64,000 bases of DNA from Trigonopsis variabilis (Eukaryota > Ascomycota > Trigonopsidomycetes > Trigonopsidales > Trigonopsidaceae): positions 434,001-498,000 of the forward strand of contig PPXM03000002.1 of the NCBI GenBank assembly GCA_003707065.3, given 5' to 3'. Each line of letters opens with the position of its first letter. Positions within the stretch are counted from its first letter, which is position 1. The position numbers were made by a program, and so were the translations under genes. Of this stretch, positions 21,302 through 33,274 are shown in pieces. The notes beneath the pieces were generated by a model. That model made no database searches and was not told the origin of the DNA. It was given only the letters and a program-made list of their open reading frames with translations.

Positions 21302-21954
21302 ATGGGTCCAACACCATTTGCGGTCTTCAGAGACTTGGATCGTTCTGCATGGATCGAACACGACTCGCAGACGTCTTCACAGAATGGCGTTGATCCAGAT
21401 CAAACTGTTCTCTATTTTCATCATCCAAATCTCGGTCTCTCGAGCTCGTTTACTTTACATGACGACCCCCAAGACCACTACGACGTCTTTGTGACCAACA
21501 AGTGAGTTATCTAGTTTCATATACAATACTTACTCTGAGATCATTAAAGCTATGGAATGACGAATCGAAGGTGGGCGTTGAGATACCTTACACCAGGATC
21601 AGTTTACATGCTGTCGAAAGCCCTGGATCAAAACTCTATATTCAGTTGGAAGACTTGGAACCAGAACAGAATCTGCTGGAATTGACTCTTTCGGCAGCCG
21701 ACCAAGGTGATCAGGATCCAAAGACTATTATTCAGGATCTTTTTGATGCCATCGCTGCTTGCACTAGTCTTCACCCTGACCCTCTGAGCGAAAATGAAGA
21801 AGAATCAAATGAATGGATATCAGCAGATAACTCTCAGGTTGTGGATATCCCTGATAATATCGAAATCAATGGCCTTGACTCCCTACAACCGGTCCATCAG
21901 CGTGATTCTGATACGGAAGACGGGCCTGATTCAAAAGTTCAAAAAACTGACTAG
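21302..21954 (+). CDS. pICln/Lot5-like protein (methylosome subunit family)
   Basis: Two exons (21302-21501, 21540-21954) join across a 38-nt intron with donor GTGAGT and acceptor CTGAG, giving 204 residues. The PH-like fold is suggested by YDVFVTNKSLKLW and by VGVEIPYTRISLHAVES, which matches the pICln block 'SIPYPSISLHAV'. The tail is acidic (SENEEESNEW and SDTEDGPDSK). In animals and fission yeast (Saf5), pICln chaperones Sm proteins for the PRMT5 methylosome. The budding-yeast relative is Lot5. The acceptor was chosen because it alone preserves the reading frame. First-exon residues are less conserved and the start could lie elsewhere. Confidence 0.75.
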
Positions 21955-22248
21955 TCCCGCGAACTATCTAAAGTAGTTTCACTTTTTAATTGTACGTTTA
22001 GGAGAAAGTATTAAAAGGATTCTTAAAAAGAGACTCTCACCGTAAATCCTTCGCGTAGATGTTTAGCAGTTTTTCAGTTTGTGAGATATAGTCACTGCAT
22101 CATAGAATGATCTCAAGAGATATGTCGCTGTACGAGATAATGTTTACGCTGATCCGACTTGATCTGTAGCGCCGATACTCTAGGTTTTTCCTGTAACGGC
22201 ACAGAGAGCGCTCAGAGGAATAGAGGGAGCCCTCACAAGGGATACGCA

Positions 22249-23538
22249 ATGATAGATTTGATAGACTTTATCCGTCTAATATGTGGGTTATGGTATATGA
22301 TAGTTTGCATTGTGGCGGGTCTCGGTTTTGCGGTGGTGTAAGTGTTGAGACAAACTGGACTAAGAACCAGCATGACAAAATATAAAGAGAGAGGACCGGC
22401 TGCTATAGCTAGTAACCCGGATGCACCTGGAGTGACTATTCTGCGACCTCTGAAAGGCATTGACTATGAATTTGAGTCCTGCATGATGAGCGCTCTGCAG
22501 CAACAATACTCTCGGTTTGAGATAATCTTCAGCGTTGCTGAACCGGACGATCCTGTGATAGGTGTTCTTCAAAGCATTCTAGAAAGATATCCTGAAGTTG
22601 ATACTCAGTTGATTATCGGATCAGCATACGTGGGAGCGAATCCCAAGATATGTAATTTAATTCAAGGATATGCCAGGGCCAAATACGATATTTTATGGGT
22701 TCTCGATTCCAATGTCTGGGTTTCACCTCATACGCTTGGCCATTCGGTGGAAGAGTTGCTCAAGCCTCGAATAAAGCTGGTCCACCACTTGCCTCTATGC
22801 GTGGCTCCAGCTGAAAGTCTTTATGGTTCTAAATTGGATGAGATGTTTATGAATACCGCTCATGCCAAGTTCTATACGGCCATCAACACCGTTGGGGTTG
22901 CGCCATGCGTCATGGGAAAGTCCAATCTATACCGAAAATCTGAGTTAGAAGACGTGGCCGATGACGGATTGGCAGATTTCGCAAAATACATTGCTGAAGA
23001 TCATATGATAGCAGATAAGCTATGGAAATCGGGCGGCCGTACTGCCATGACATCAGATATGGTGAGACAGCCCACTCATAGTGTGTCTAGTCTAAGTTTC
23101 TTTGCTCGCAGGGTGAGATGGCTGCGAGTAAGGAAATATATGGTCACTGCTGCCACCTTGGTTGAGCCTACTACGGAATGCTTACTCATTGGATTATTCG
23201 GAGCATTCTCTCTCTCCCATCTGTTTTCCTTTCTTACGCCCCTTTCATTCTTTTGTCTCCATGTGACAATATGGGCCGTTTTGGACTATCTGCAGTTCTG
23301 CTGGCTGCTCTATGATTCGGAACAGCTTTGGAATGAAAAGCCCTCCCCTTTCTCAGTCCCTTATTTTGTCCGTTCCCTGCCTAGAAAGTCATTTCTTGCA
23401 TTTCTCTCCGTCTGGGTCACGCGTGAATGTGCTGCTCTACCAATCTGGATCGTCGCCATGATTGGCAGTAACATCGAATGGAGAGGAAGGCGATATAGAA
23501 TAAGAAAAGATATCACCGGCATCCCCATTGGAAACTGA
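22249..23538 (+). CDS. GCS1: Ceramide glucosyltransferase (GT21)
   Basis: Two exons (22249-22337, 22371-23538; 33-nt intron) encode 418 residues. An N-terminal membrane segment (LICGLWYMIVCIVAGLGFAV) precedes the GT-A catalytic domain. PGVTILRPLKGID is the conserved nucleotide-sugar-binding start, LDSNVWVSPHTL the second Asp motif, AEDHMIADKLW the third, and ARRVRWLRVRKY the (Q/R)xxRW motif. Hydrophobic segments follow at the C-terminus. The enzyme transfers glucose from UDP-glucose to ceramide on the Golgi face to make glucosylceramide, a sphingolipid absent from S. cerevisiae and S. pombe but common in other fungi. Its presence therefore constrains the taxonomy. Confidence 0.94.
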
Positions 23539-24481
23539 CAATATACTATCTAAACGAACGCCATATGGAAAGCAACGCGAGCTTTGGCCATCATCTGGGC
23601 TTGGCGGCAGTCATGTCAAGCCCTCAATTTCCCTGCCACTCTTTCTTGGCTCCAATCAACGACCAATGTCTGCCCAACAAGCTATCTTTCTTTTGTCAAC
23701 CGCTACAACCGGCTCGCGGTCATTGGTTATTGATCCGCATCACTGTGCTCCCCTGGTCACATCCAACCCAAACTTGCACATCCTCAGCCCCGAGAAAAAT
23801 GTCACCTTATTACCGTGTCACTGCAAAACGGCAGCATCCTTGGAGTCCTCCAAAGCATATCTAGTACAGTTTGTTATTGATCTATTACAATTACGCCATC
23901 ATCGTCCAAGTTCTCTCTTTACGTGTCCTGCAACCTCACCAGAAGACCGCTACATCATAAACACGCCATAGCCCATCACGAGTAGATGGATCTAGAAACC
24001 CAAACGGCATTGTTCCAAACTTGCCGTGGCCAGTAAATTGAGTCTAATGAACATTTGAGACGTGTCGAACATATATTGGTGCTAATTAATCAAAGGGCCT
24101 GATTAATATTCCCTCCCTCGTACTGGTCACGCGTCTCTTAAACATGCCCCAAAAAAGCACTTTTATACAGAAAAAGAGATAAACAGTAGGTTACTCCCCA
24201 GAGACGATGTTGACAGTCCTTGCAGCGTCAGCCATCCTACGGACAAATTCGGTTTTAACGGTTTGGCGGCTTTCGGATTAAAGAGAACAAGACGGTTTTG
24301 GATCGACGTAACAGGACAGTTTAGTCTCTGCTGACGTAAATATCGGTTACTAATGCCAACGGAGGCACAAGTACCCGACTGTCTTGAATAAAGAAAAACA
24401 GACAAGTGCAGCCTTAAGCAGTAAAACACCAAGCGTTGATCGCTCTTACCCTCTGTGGTAGGAAGAGTATCTGATTCTCTC
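23539..24481. other. Intergenic region, 943 bp
   Basis: This lies between the GCS1 stop and the FunK1-like start, both on the plus strand. Open frames up to about 147 codons overlap one another in different phases (23528-23971) and look like chance. The downstream half is AT-rich, with an ACGCGT at about 24129. No RNA gene, repeat or mobile element is evident. Confidence 0.5.
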
Positions 24482-26156
24482 ATGTCCAAGGGTGAAGAAA
24501 CCTATCTTTCCCGATGGGAAAGCCGGTCCTGGGATCTTGAAGAAACGATCTTTGATTATTTTCGTTATTATAGAGATCCAGCTCCTTATGTCCTTCGAGA
24601 CATCTCTTTGACAGGCTTATCAAAGCCTGCCATTGTTGAATATCTAAATAAGTTAGCACATGAATGTGAATCTGGACGTCGATTCAGGGACCGTCAGTTT
24701 GTGTGCGATGAGGGGCCAGAGCGCCCAGAGGACCAAACAGACGACGCAATGACGGGTCCTATCAATGGCATAATAAAACGCAGTGGACAAGTACATGGAT
24801 TTGAGCAGGTCCTTGTTCCGTTTGAGATAGCTTTGGGCGGCGAAGAAGGTTTGAAGGCCAAAGAGCGACTGTTGAAATGGGTGCGCGATACGTTCTTTAT
24901 CGATTTACATCGAAACTTCATTCCACTGGTTATGATTAACGGGCAAGAGGTGGACGTGGGAATAGCAGACCGATCGGGTGTGTTTTGGTTTGAGCCTTTC
25001 CCGTTGACGTCGACGCAAGACTGTTTTAGGTTGATTGAACTACTGTATGAGGTTCCTGACGATGAGCTGGGTTTAGAAGTCCACGATCGAGGAGAACTGC
25101 GGGTCTGTGGTACCCGCTATAAGCTCGACCAGATCATCTTGAACAAGCGGGAGCTGTTTGGGTCTGGGACCAAAATTTTCAAGGCAGCCAACGGGTGGTT
25201 TGCAAAGACAGTCATCATCAAGGACCATTGGACTCGTCAGGAACGAGCTAGCGAATTGGATCTTTTGCAGAGATTATCAGGAACATGTCCGCACCTTCCG
25301 CAATACATCTCTGGAGAGAAATCGGCCAATTCGTGGAACAAGCAACAACAGGCGATCAAAACATCGGGCGACTATCGACTTCATGCGCCGAGCCTAGTAA
25401 AGGAGCGTATAGTGTACAAGACGTTGTATTACCAGCTGGCCTGTGCAAAAGGCCCTAAGCAGTTGTTGCAGGCGGTTTTAGGAGCTGCCAAAGGTATGTT
25501 TGGTTTTTATTTTTATCTGACTGACAATAGGCCATCGATTTCTTTTCAATCATGGGATCTTACATCGTGACGTGAGCTACTACAATATCATGATCGATTC
25601 AAAAGGACAAGGGGTTTTGATTGATCTCAACAGCGCCATGCTGCTGGATGAAGCCGACAATTCAGAAGAAACCGCGGGCACAAGCGAATTCATGGCCGAA
25701 TCGGTGCGCATTGGCCGAACACCTACCCTTGTGAGCGACCTCGAATCTATCCTTTGGCTGATTGTCTGGATCGCCACGAACTTCTCTCCAGGCCCGGGCT
25801 TGCAATCCATCCAGTATTCTACTCCTCTGGAAGCATCAGGCATGCTGTTTGAAGATGTTCGAGATCTGCTGGTCAACTCGAAACTGTTGGCGGAGGAAAT
25901 GCACCTCCTATCAGATAGTTTGAAACTGGATTTCAACTTGGAGTTTATTCTCAACTTGAGAAATTACCTTTATCATCCAGATACACAACAATCTCCTTTT
26001 GATGAGCGTCACTACGAACGTCTTAACGAGCTGCTTGAAACTGAAATCGAGCAGTCTCCCAAGCAGTGGCGGAAGAGCTCTTTTGGTCTGAGCAACTACT
26101 GGTTTCTATTAGGTGCAGTCTTTGGAGTCATGATACTCAAGACCGTGTGCGCCTGA
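24482..26156 (+). CDS. FunK1-like protein kinase with C-terminal hydrophobic tail
   Basis: Two exons (24482-25493, 25531-26156; 37-nt intron) encode 545 residues. The C-terminal half has the fungal-specific FunK1 pattern: GILHRDVSYYNIMI (catalytic loop, Asp near 351), GVLIDLNSAML in place of DFG, GTSEFMAESV, and the diagnostic SDLESILWLIVW. The N-terminal half is a long domain typical of the family (residues about 20-240). The last 26 residues are unusual: a hydrophobic segment (YWFLLGAVFGVMILKTV) right at the end, as in tail-anchored membrane proteins. Substrates of FunK1 kinases are not known to me. I start it at the first ATG of the frame (MSKGEETYLSRW). Confidence 0.85.
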
Positions 26157-26584
26157 CTTGGGACTGTATCCCTACTCATGAGATTGCGCGCCTAACTCAT
26201 GACTGTACGCATCTCATTCATCATGATGGCAGAGAATGGACAGCGTCACATCAGCATCATATAGAGTATTTTTTTAGGTCTAGCGGGGGACTCGGTTTAT
26301 AGAAGGTTTGGATGTTCTGGAGATGTGTCTACTTTATGCATTGGTTTTATAGATTTGGTGGGTGATTTAAGGCAACAAGGAATCTGTGTCTGATCCGTTA
26401 TCGTAGCAATCATGGCCGAATAAAGCTAGCGCTCCTGTACAAGCCGGACGCTGTAACGATGAGCATCGTGGTAGCGCTAAGCCCATTTCGAGAGCACGTG
26501 GTAAGACAAGCGCTGAGCGTAGGAAAGGAAAAAAGGCTTCTATGACCTTGGTCGTGCCTGTCGACGATCTAGAGTGATCTGAAA
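26157..26584. other. Intergenic region before SYG1
   Basis: A 428-bp spacer. Immediately after the kinase stop there is a weak 39-bp offset similarity (gcgcctgact at 26149 versus gcgcctaact at 26188) that looks like an old duplication. No coding or RNA signal is seen. Confidence 0.4.
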
Positions 26585-29500
26585 ATGAAATTTGGACAGT
26601 GAGTTGCTCTCTTTGCTGATTTTTTATTGACACCAGGACGCTGACCGATTCTCAGGTAGGATCATTCCAAGCGCAAGCTGACTGATCTAGATTCCCGAAT
26701 GGAGATATCAGTATATCAACTATAAAGAAGGCAAGAAGCGGTTAAAAAAGATCAAGCGGCGGTCTGGTGATGAAGGAACTCCAGGCGCCCAGTTCACTCC
26801 TCGAACCAAGACCCCCGGAATGGGAGATCTTCTAAAACAATTCCGTCCGAGTGATTCCAGAAGCCCCCAGCCAATAAAAGACCATATCGTTTCGGTCAGC
26901 CATTTGTGGTTGGACCGGCCGGCAAAGCGGTCAAGCTCCACAAACGAACGGACTCCGATCCTTGCTCCCGACAATGGAGACGCCGAGCTTCCAATTGGGC
27001 ATACTCCAAGCACTTTACTGGGAACCCGCTCGCCTACGATACCAATCACTATACCCCAGCCAGACGGCACTCAGAATAGGATTCAACCTGAGACATATGG
27101 GAGCATTAAAGCTACACCTCCGTCGTTTGATGGAGCTCTGGAGCGAGCCAGAGTTCAAAGACCATCTCAAGTGGACACGTCCAACATCGCGTCTACTGAG
27201 TCACCAAAGATAAGTGGCCCTTTAGGACCGTCTAGAGCCAGTGGTCCTAAAAGATCAGCTATGGAGGAATCTCCGTCGATAAATAGCCAGCTAAAGTCGC
27301 TGTCGCCGAATCTAAATCCCCGTCAGAGCAAGTTATCCCCCACTTCCAAACCCAAGCAATCGCCTGTTTCACCCCCTAAAGACGAGCCTCGATTGCCAGC
27401 ATCGGTCAAACGGCCATCTTATAAAGGCAAATCTCCTCTGATTGAAAATCTAGCGCCATCTGGTGGCACGAATGGGCACCTTAATACACAATCGCCCGCG
27501 AATAACACAGGCTATTATCAGCTGGATTCCCTGTTTGACTCGTCCGAGCGGGACTTTTTTACATGGCTGGATGGAGAGTTAGCCAAAGTAAATGCGTTCT
27601 ACATGGAAAAGGAGTCTGAGTTTAGCAACCGTTTGAATCTGCTGCGGACTCAGCTGCATATGATGCGCGATCAGATCATCTACGAGAGGTCTCGGAAAAA
27701 GCAGGAGAATCGGCTCAATCTCAACGAATTCATGTCCAATTCCAAGCCAAAACCAAAGCCCAAGAAATCCGAAAAGCGGAGGAAGAAGTCTTTATTTGTT
27801 CCCTTTCACTTTTCCGATGATATTAACCCCTTTACGCAGCTCTTCAGGGCTGTTCCTTTGGTTACGGGAGAATTGTCCAGTCACGAGCTCTTTAGGGTGT
27901 CTTATCGCACAGCCAAGAACCGTCTTCGCCACGCTGTCATTGAGTTTTACCGAGGCCTCAACATGCTGCAATCATACCGTACCGTTAATCTGGAAGGGTT
28001 TCGAAAGATCTGTAAAAAGTTTGATAAAATTAGTGGCCTCCGCTGTTCTCCATGGTTCATGCAGAAAGTCAAGGAGAGCTATATAGCCACCAGCCCGGCA
28101 CTGGATAGCATGATCAACCAGACCGAAGATCTATTCACCCGCTATTTTGAAGAGGGCAATCGGAAACGGGCAATAGAGCTTTTGCGCGCCAACCAACGAG
28201 AGAGAAACTATTACTGGTCTACCTTTATTAGTGCTCTCTTTTTAGGAGCCTCCATTCCTCTTTTCGTCGCATCGATCGTGATTGGCGTCAGAAAGACAAA
28301 TTATGGGTACTATGAGGGCGGTAATTATCTCATCCAAATCTGGGCTGGCTTCTTCTTTATCAATCTCGCCTTTCTCCTCATGGGAGCAGCTTTTTGTGTG
28401 ATGAGCGCATACAGAATCTCCTATCAGTTCATCTTTGAGTTTAATACCATGAATTGCTTGGACTACCGCGAGTATATGATCATGCCCTCAGCCATCTTCT
28501 TTTGGATGTGTCTTACTGGCTGGCTCAGTTTCAGTGACTTCTGGCCAGATAAGTTTCCGGCAATCTATTGGCCCGTGTTCTTTATTGCTCCGGTCGTCAT
28601 TTTCATCTGTCTTCCGCTCCGTCTTTTCTTCTGGCCTTCCCGCCGCTGGCTCCTCATCTCTCTGTGGAGACTCTTGTTCTCTGGCCTCTACCCAGTCGAG
28701 TTCCGCGACTTCTTTCTGGGTGATGTCTTTTCGTCCCTAACCTACTCAACCGGCAACATCTCTTTGTTCTTCTGCCTCTACGATCATCACTGGGGAGCCG
28801 GGTCTGCTGTATGCGCCTCCAAGAAATCTCGTCTTTTTGGATTCTTCCAAACGGTCCCCTACATTTTTAGATTTTTCCAATGCATCCGTCGTTACTCCGA
28901 CAGCGGAGACTGGTTTCCCCATTTGATCAACAGCGCAAAGTATGGGCTTGGTATAGCGACTTATGCGTCTCTCAGTGGATGGAGAATCGCTGAAGACAGC
29001 GGCGCCAAGGCGGCCTACATTACGATTGTCTGCGTCTATACGATCTTTGCGACTTTTTGGGATCTTTTCATGGATTGGTCCCTCTTCCAGATCAAGTCCA
29101 AGCACTTCCTTTTGCGCACCGAATTGGGCTTGAAAAACCCCCGCTACTACTACGCGGCGATGTTCGTAGATGCCACTCTTCGATTCAACTGGATCTTTTA
29201 TGTCATCTATCCCAACGATATTGCCCATGGAGCCCTCGTCTCCTTTTGCGTCTCACTGTCGGAAATCTGTCGTCGAATGCTTTGGACGGTCTTCCGTATC
29301 GATAACGAACATTCTTCCAATGTCGGCATTCTCAAAGCCTTCCGCAACATCCCTCTTCCCTATGACATTTGCGAAGCAAAGCCTGAAGTGGCCGAGGAGG
29401 AGGAACGCGAGCGTGCAGAAGAGGGAGCATCGACAGGTATGGCACCTCAGGATGAGGAAAGTCACGGTATGCTCCGTCGACGATCCCACTACCCAGATCA

Positions 29501-29768
29501 AGAGCGACGCAAGTCTAGAGAAAGTGAGCCTGCCTCTACTCCACGCATGCTCGAGAACATAGCCCAGGCCTTTCACTCTGCGCACGCCAAGGACTTTGAG
29601 CGCAAGAAGGTCACCGATAAAGACATGCTCGACTCGGACAGTGAACTGGACGATGCCTCGGACTCTGAAATAGACTCGGACGCTGAAGTCGACCATCTCG
29701 ATTCCGCTCTGGCCTCTTCCTCGCATTCTTCTCATCCACATTCCCATCCGCACCACCCTCCCAATTGA
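26585..29768 (+). CDS. SYG1: SPX-EXS protein, Syg1/XPR1 phosphate exporter family
   Basis: Three exons (26585-26598, 26637-26655, 26691-29768; introns 38 and 35 nt) encode 1036 residues. The 14-nt and 19-nt leading exons are needed to build the SPX N-terminus MKFGQTLTDSQIPEWRYQY, which continues INYKEGKKRLKKIKRR. The rest of SPX (DFFTWLDGELAKVNAFY, then YRTVNLEGFRKICKKFDK with its lysine cluster) binds inositol pyrophosphates. Multiple membrane helices start near WSTFISALFLGASIPLFVAS, and the EXS signature LTYSTGNISLFFCLYDHHW is present. The linker between SPX halves is long and Ser/Pro-rich. The tail is acidic and ends in a His-rich stretch. It presumably exports or senses phosphate at the plasma or endomembrane. 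Confidence 0.93.
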
Positions 29769-29981
29769 GCGGTTATGCGTGATCATGTACATTAGTGAAA
29801 CTTGTTTATTGTTTACGCTTCCCTTTGAGCGAAACTACCAATTCTCCTATGATGCCCGGCCAGAGCCGAGATATACAGTGATGCCCACCAAAAGCCGTAT
29901 TAATAAGACAACCAAACAACTATTCTACCAGACGCGTATCCCAATCCTCTGCGTTATGTATTCCACAAACAAGGCAGGCCA

Positions 29982-32887
29982 TCAACGCCACGGAGTCACC
30001 TTGCTCGCCGACGCTCGCTCGGCGGCCTCGAGTCTGGCCAAGGTATCAGCCTGCCGAAGGGCGCTGACTGCCGTGGGCATTGACAGCCGGGCAGGAGCAC
30101 CAAGGCTATTGGTGATCGTCGCTCGCCGCTGTTTGGGCGAATTGCTGCTGCTCGTGCCTGCCGAGTTCTCCTTCTCCTTCTCCAACTTCTTGGCGTCGAT
30201 CAGACTGTGCCTTGCCCGGTTTACACTCGGACCCCGTCCCCGTAGTTCTACCCGCACACCCATGCGAGGACCTGAGAGGGCTCCAGAGTTGAAGTTTCCT
30301 GAATCAAGCTCTTTGGAAGGAGGTGGAAGGAGCTGCCGCCCTGCTGACAGGGGAGTGATATCCTCACCTCCAACCATCATCTGAGGAGTCTCTTGAGGAG
30401 TCTCTTCTGTTACTTGTTCGTTTATAGTATCTAATTCAGTTAGTGGCATGTCGTGGACAACCTGGGCCACTGGTGTTGATGGAGTCACAGCTTTCACTTC
30501 TGGAGGCTTTTCGGATTCGTGTGTGCCCTCATCGACGTCCCATCGCACTCGTTTTAGTTTCTTCCTTTCATTATATTTCCGCGACGGTAGTGGAGATCTG
30601 ATGGAGATTGAATGTCGTTTGTTTGCAAAGGATATCCTTCGGCCGGGTTTGGCCAAAGGTCTATTAGGAGAACGAGAACGGAGAGGGGAAAACGCGGCCG
30701 ACCGTGACAAGGACGGGAGGTCTAGATTGATAGGTTCAAGTGAGTCTTCCTGTTCAAAGGACAGTTCAACCTCCTTTGTGAAGTCGCTGATAATCTCATT
30801 GAACGTCAGAGTGATTTCACCAATGATCACTTCTTGATCCATGGTTTGAAGAGCAGCCAGACGAGAGATGGCTCGAAGCAAGAGCTTTGTGAAGACCATG
30901 GTTTTCTTACAAACCATAGTCTCTGTGGCCTTGCTGCCTCCATCTTGCTCCTCTGCCATCCGGTACAGCTGGCTGAGATGTTTTTCACGGTTCAAGTCAA
31001 CAAAAGCAGTTATAATCTCAGTGTCCGTCTCGGCCCAGGCGCTGTTTGACTGGGCCTTCTTAATTATTCCTTTCAGTATGGTATCGCTGTCGTTAGATAG
31101 TGCCTTCAGCAGCATCGACTTGAGGCCTTCCGTCTCACCGAGAAGCTTTTGATGATGCTGCTGACACAACTCGGCGAACGATGCCACCGCAGGATGCTGC
31201 TGCAGCGTCTGGTTATCTTTTAGGATTGTATCCAGGGACTGCATCAGTCCCTCGATTCCTCCCAGGTGCACTCTCAAGGCCCGCTGGCGGGTCAAGATCT
31301 TAAGAATGGACGAGTTTGATTCATTGAGGGTATTAAGACTATCTGATATCTCCTGCATGGCGCTGTGGAAAAGCTCCTGGCGGAGATTGAAGTTGGCTTC
31401 CATCTTGTTTTTCATGGCATTAGTAGCGTTATTCTCTCTCGCCCGTAGCTCCGCTATCTCTTCTCGTAACTCGGTGATCATCTTGAGATATGAGCTCACA
31501 TGACGGTCCAGATTATGTTCATTCCGTGAGATCTTGGTCTTAATCTTCTTGGCCCGATCGGCGTACTTTAACGTGCTCAACGTCTCGTCGTAATGACGGC
31601 TGGAAGGACTGACACAGACTATCATTACGGTCATACAGTTTCCTCCCAGAGAGAATTTAAGTAACCGGGTCAATTTGGAGTCTCTAAACGGAATATGATT
31701 GTTTCGCCGCGGGTCGCACAGCGCGTTGATGCAATTGCCAAGCGCCAGCAACGATTTATTGATATTTGCTCCTTCCAGTAGTCTCTCACCTCTGTTCTTG
31801 GTGGCACTCGCTCGTTCGCTGCCAGCCAAGTCGATAATTGATAGCGTTGCAAACGTGTGAAGTTCTGTGGTATTGGCCGTTCGCCTCTTCTTGCTGATAT
31901 TGACTTGCAAAACGGCATGAGATCTTGAAGACGTGGCATTGGCTTCTGTAGGCGACATCGTTCGGTTCTGGTTCCCTCGCAAAATCATGTCCATAACCTG
32001 CCGAACCTGGTTGGAGCGTTAGAAGACGTTCCACTATAAGACTTACATTTTGAGGCTTGTGGCTGCTCAGTCCTGCCACTGATATCCGCTGCTCGGCGTC
32101 CTCTCGTAAAAGGAGGCCTTTACTGGACGAGGGACCCTCGGGAGCCAAGAGATCTCGAATAGTCTCATTGTAGATCTCCAGATAAGACAATGAAACGTCG
32201 ATGATCCACTCATCCGACATTTCCTCAATTCTAGCAAACAGTTCCTTCATTGTAAGAAATATAATTCCGGGCTGAGATGGCGTTCCACTAAAGGTCTTAG
32301 CAACATGTCAACTGGTCGCGGTCCTACCTTATTGTATGGGTCTTTCCGCACCCTGTAGCCTAAATCAGGTTAGTCTTATCATGCAGCAGCCCGTGTCATA
32401 CCCCATAAGCAAACACAGTAGCATTGAACCCATCCAGGAGCCTCCCCAGTAATGGTCTTGTGGTCTCATTGTATACCTAAAACGTTAGATCCAGCACTTT
32501 GCTGTCCCATACCTCTTCCTGGGTGCTGTTTTCGTCAAACAATCGATCAAAGCAGAACCGGTATTCTCGTGTCCGTTTATTGGCTCCTTTAATGATTGAC
32601 CGTTGGACCTTCGTCAGAGGATTACTCTCTGGAGGATCGAAAATTAACATCTTGTCGTCCACCACATCGATTATCTTGCGGATCCCTCGATTGGCTGCCC
32701 GAATACTGCTCATTGTCGGCGTCGAGCTTGCCAGTGATCCGTCCCCAAGAAAGCACTGCTCCTCAGGCTGGTGGTTGACCAACAGGGCTTCATCTTCCGT
32801 GAATGGCCGCACCCGCACTAGAATTAGCTGTAAATCTTTTGAACTGTCCGTACCTGTCACCGTTATCGACGATTCCTGAGGCCCCAT
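29982..32887 (-). CDS. KIP3: Kinesin-8 motor (Kip3/Klp5/Klp6 type)
   Basis: Five exons (32887-32513, 32476-32402, 32359-32328, 32287-32047, 32006-29982; introns 36-42 nt) encode 915 residues. The motor domain is N-terminal: LILVRVRPFTEDEA, a class-specific insert FDPPESNPLT, the P-loop ATGCGKTHTISGT, switch I SSRSHAVLQVN and switch II IIDLAGSERASATKN, and the neck region ADRAKKIKTKISRNEHNLD. A coiled coil follows, then a Ser/Pro-rich basic tail. Kinesin-8 walks to microtubule plus ends and shortens them, controlling spindle length. The 32-nt third exon carries the P-loop itself. It is convergent with SYG1, and a GTCACGTG box lies 64 bp upstream. Confidence 0.95.
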
Positions 32888-33274
32888 AGATGTTGTCTTG
32901 GTCTGTGTTTGGTTGGTAGCAAAGTAAACAGTCGTTGCTCAGGGAACCTCGTCACGTGCGTACCGCTACAGACTCTACCGCGTTTCCTGCGACAGAAACA
33001 AACGTTGGAAATTTATAAGGAGGCGTGCGGTTGCATTTTATTATCGCGTTTTATCTGCTCTTTGTGGCTACCTTGAATAGTGATGGTTCCTCTCACTCCC
33101 CATCAGCTCTATCGCAGACCGTCCCAAGACGGACTGTCTACGCTTTATTTGCCATAATCACAGAATTGATGCACATACAATCGCCCGTCCACGCTCACAA
33201 TCTATTGGGCTCCATTTTCTCTCATGTTCTCTCAGTCGTCCCCTATGTGTGAGCCCAGCTCACCAGTCTGCCGC
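32888..33274. other. KIP3 promoter and POL3 3' region
   Basis: A 387-bp spacer between the kinesin start and the polymerase delta stop, both on the minus strand. It contains the GTCACGTG box at 32951-32958. I see nothing else. Confidence 0.5.
32951..32958 (+). promoter_or_regulatory. GTCACGTG box
   Basis: An exact GTCACGTG 64 bp upstream of the kinesin-8 start codon, the same octamer seen at 9475, 13143, 48817-48887 (two copies) and 55096. Confidence 0.45.

Noticed and set aside
23528-23971. Two overlapping frames of 147 and 99 codons after GCS1
   Set aside because: They are in different phases over the same DNA, without conserved motifs, and probably chance.
26149-26226. 39-bp offset similarity at the end of the FunK1-like gene
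   Set aside because: It matches well only over about 20 bases, so it is too weak to call a repeat.
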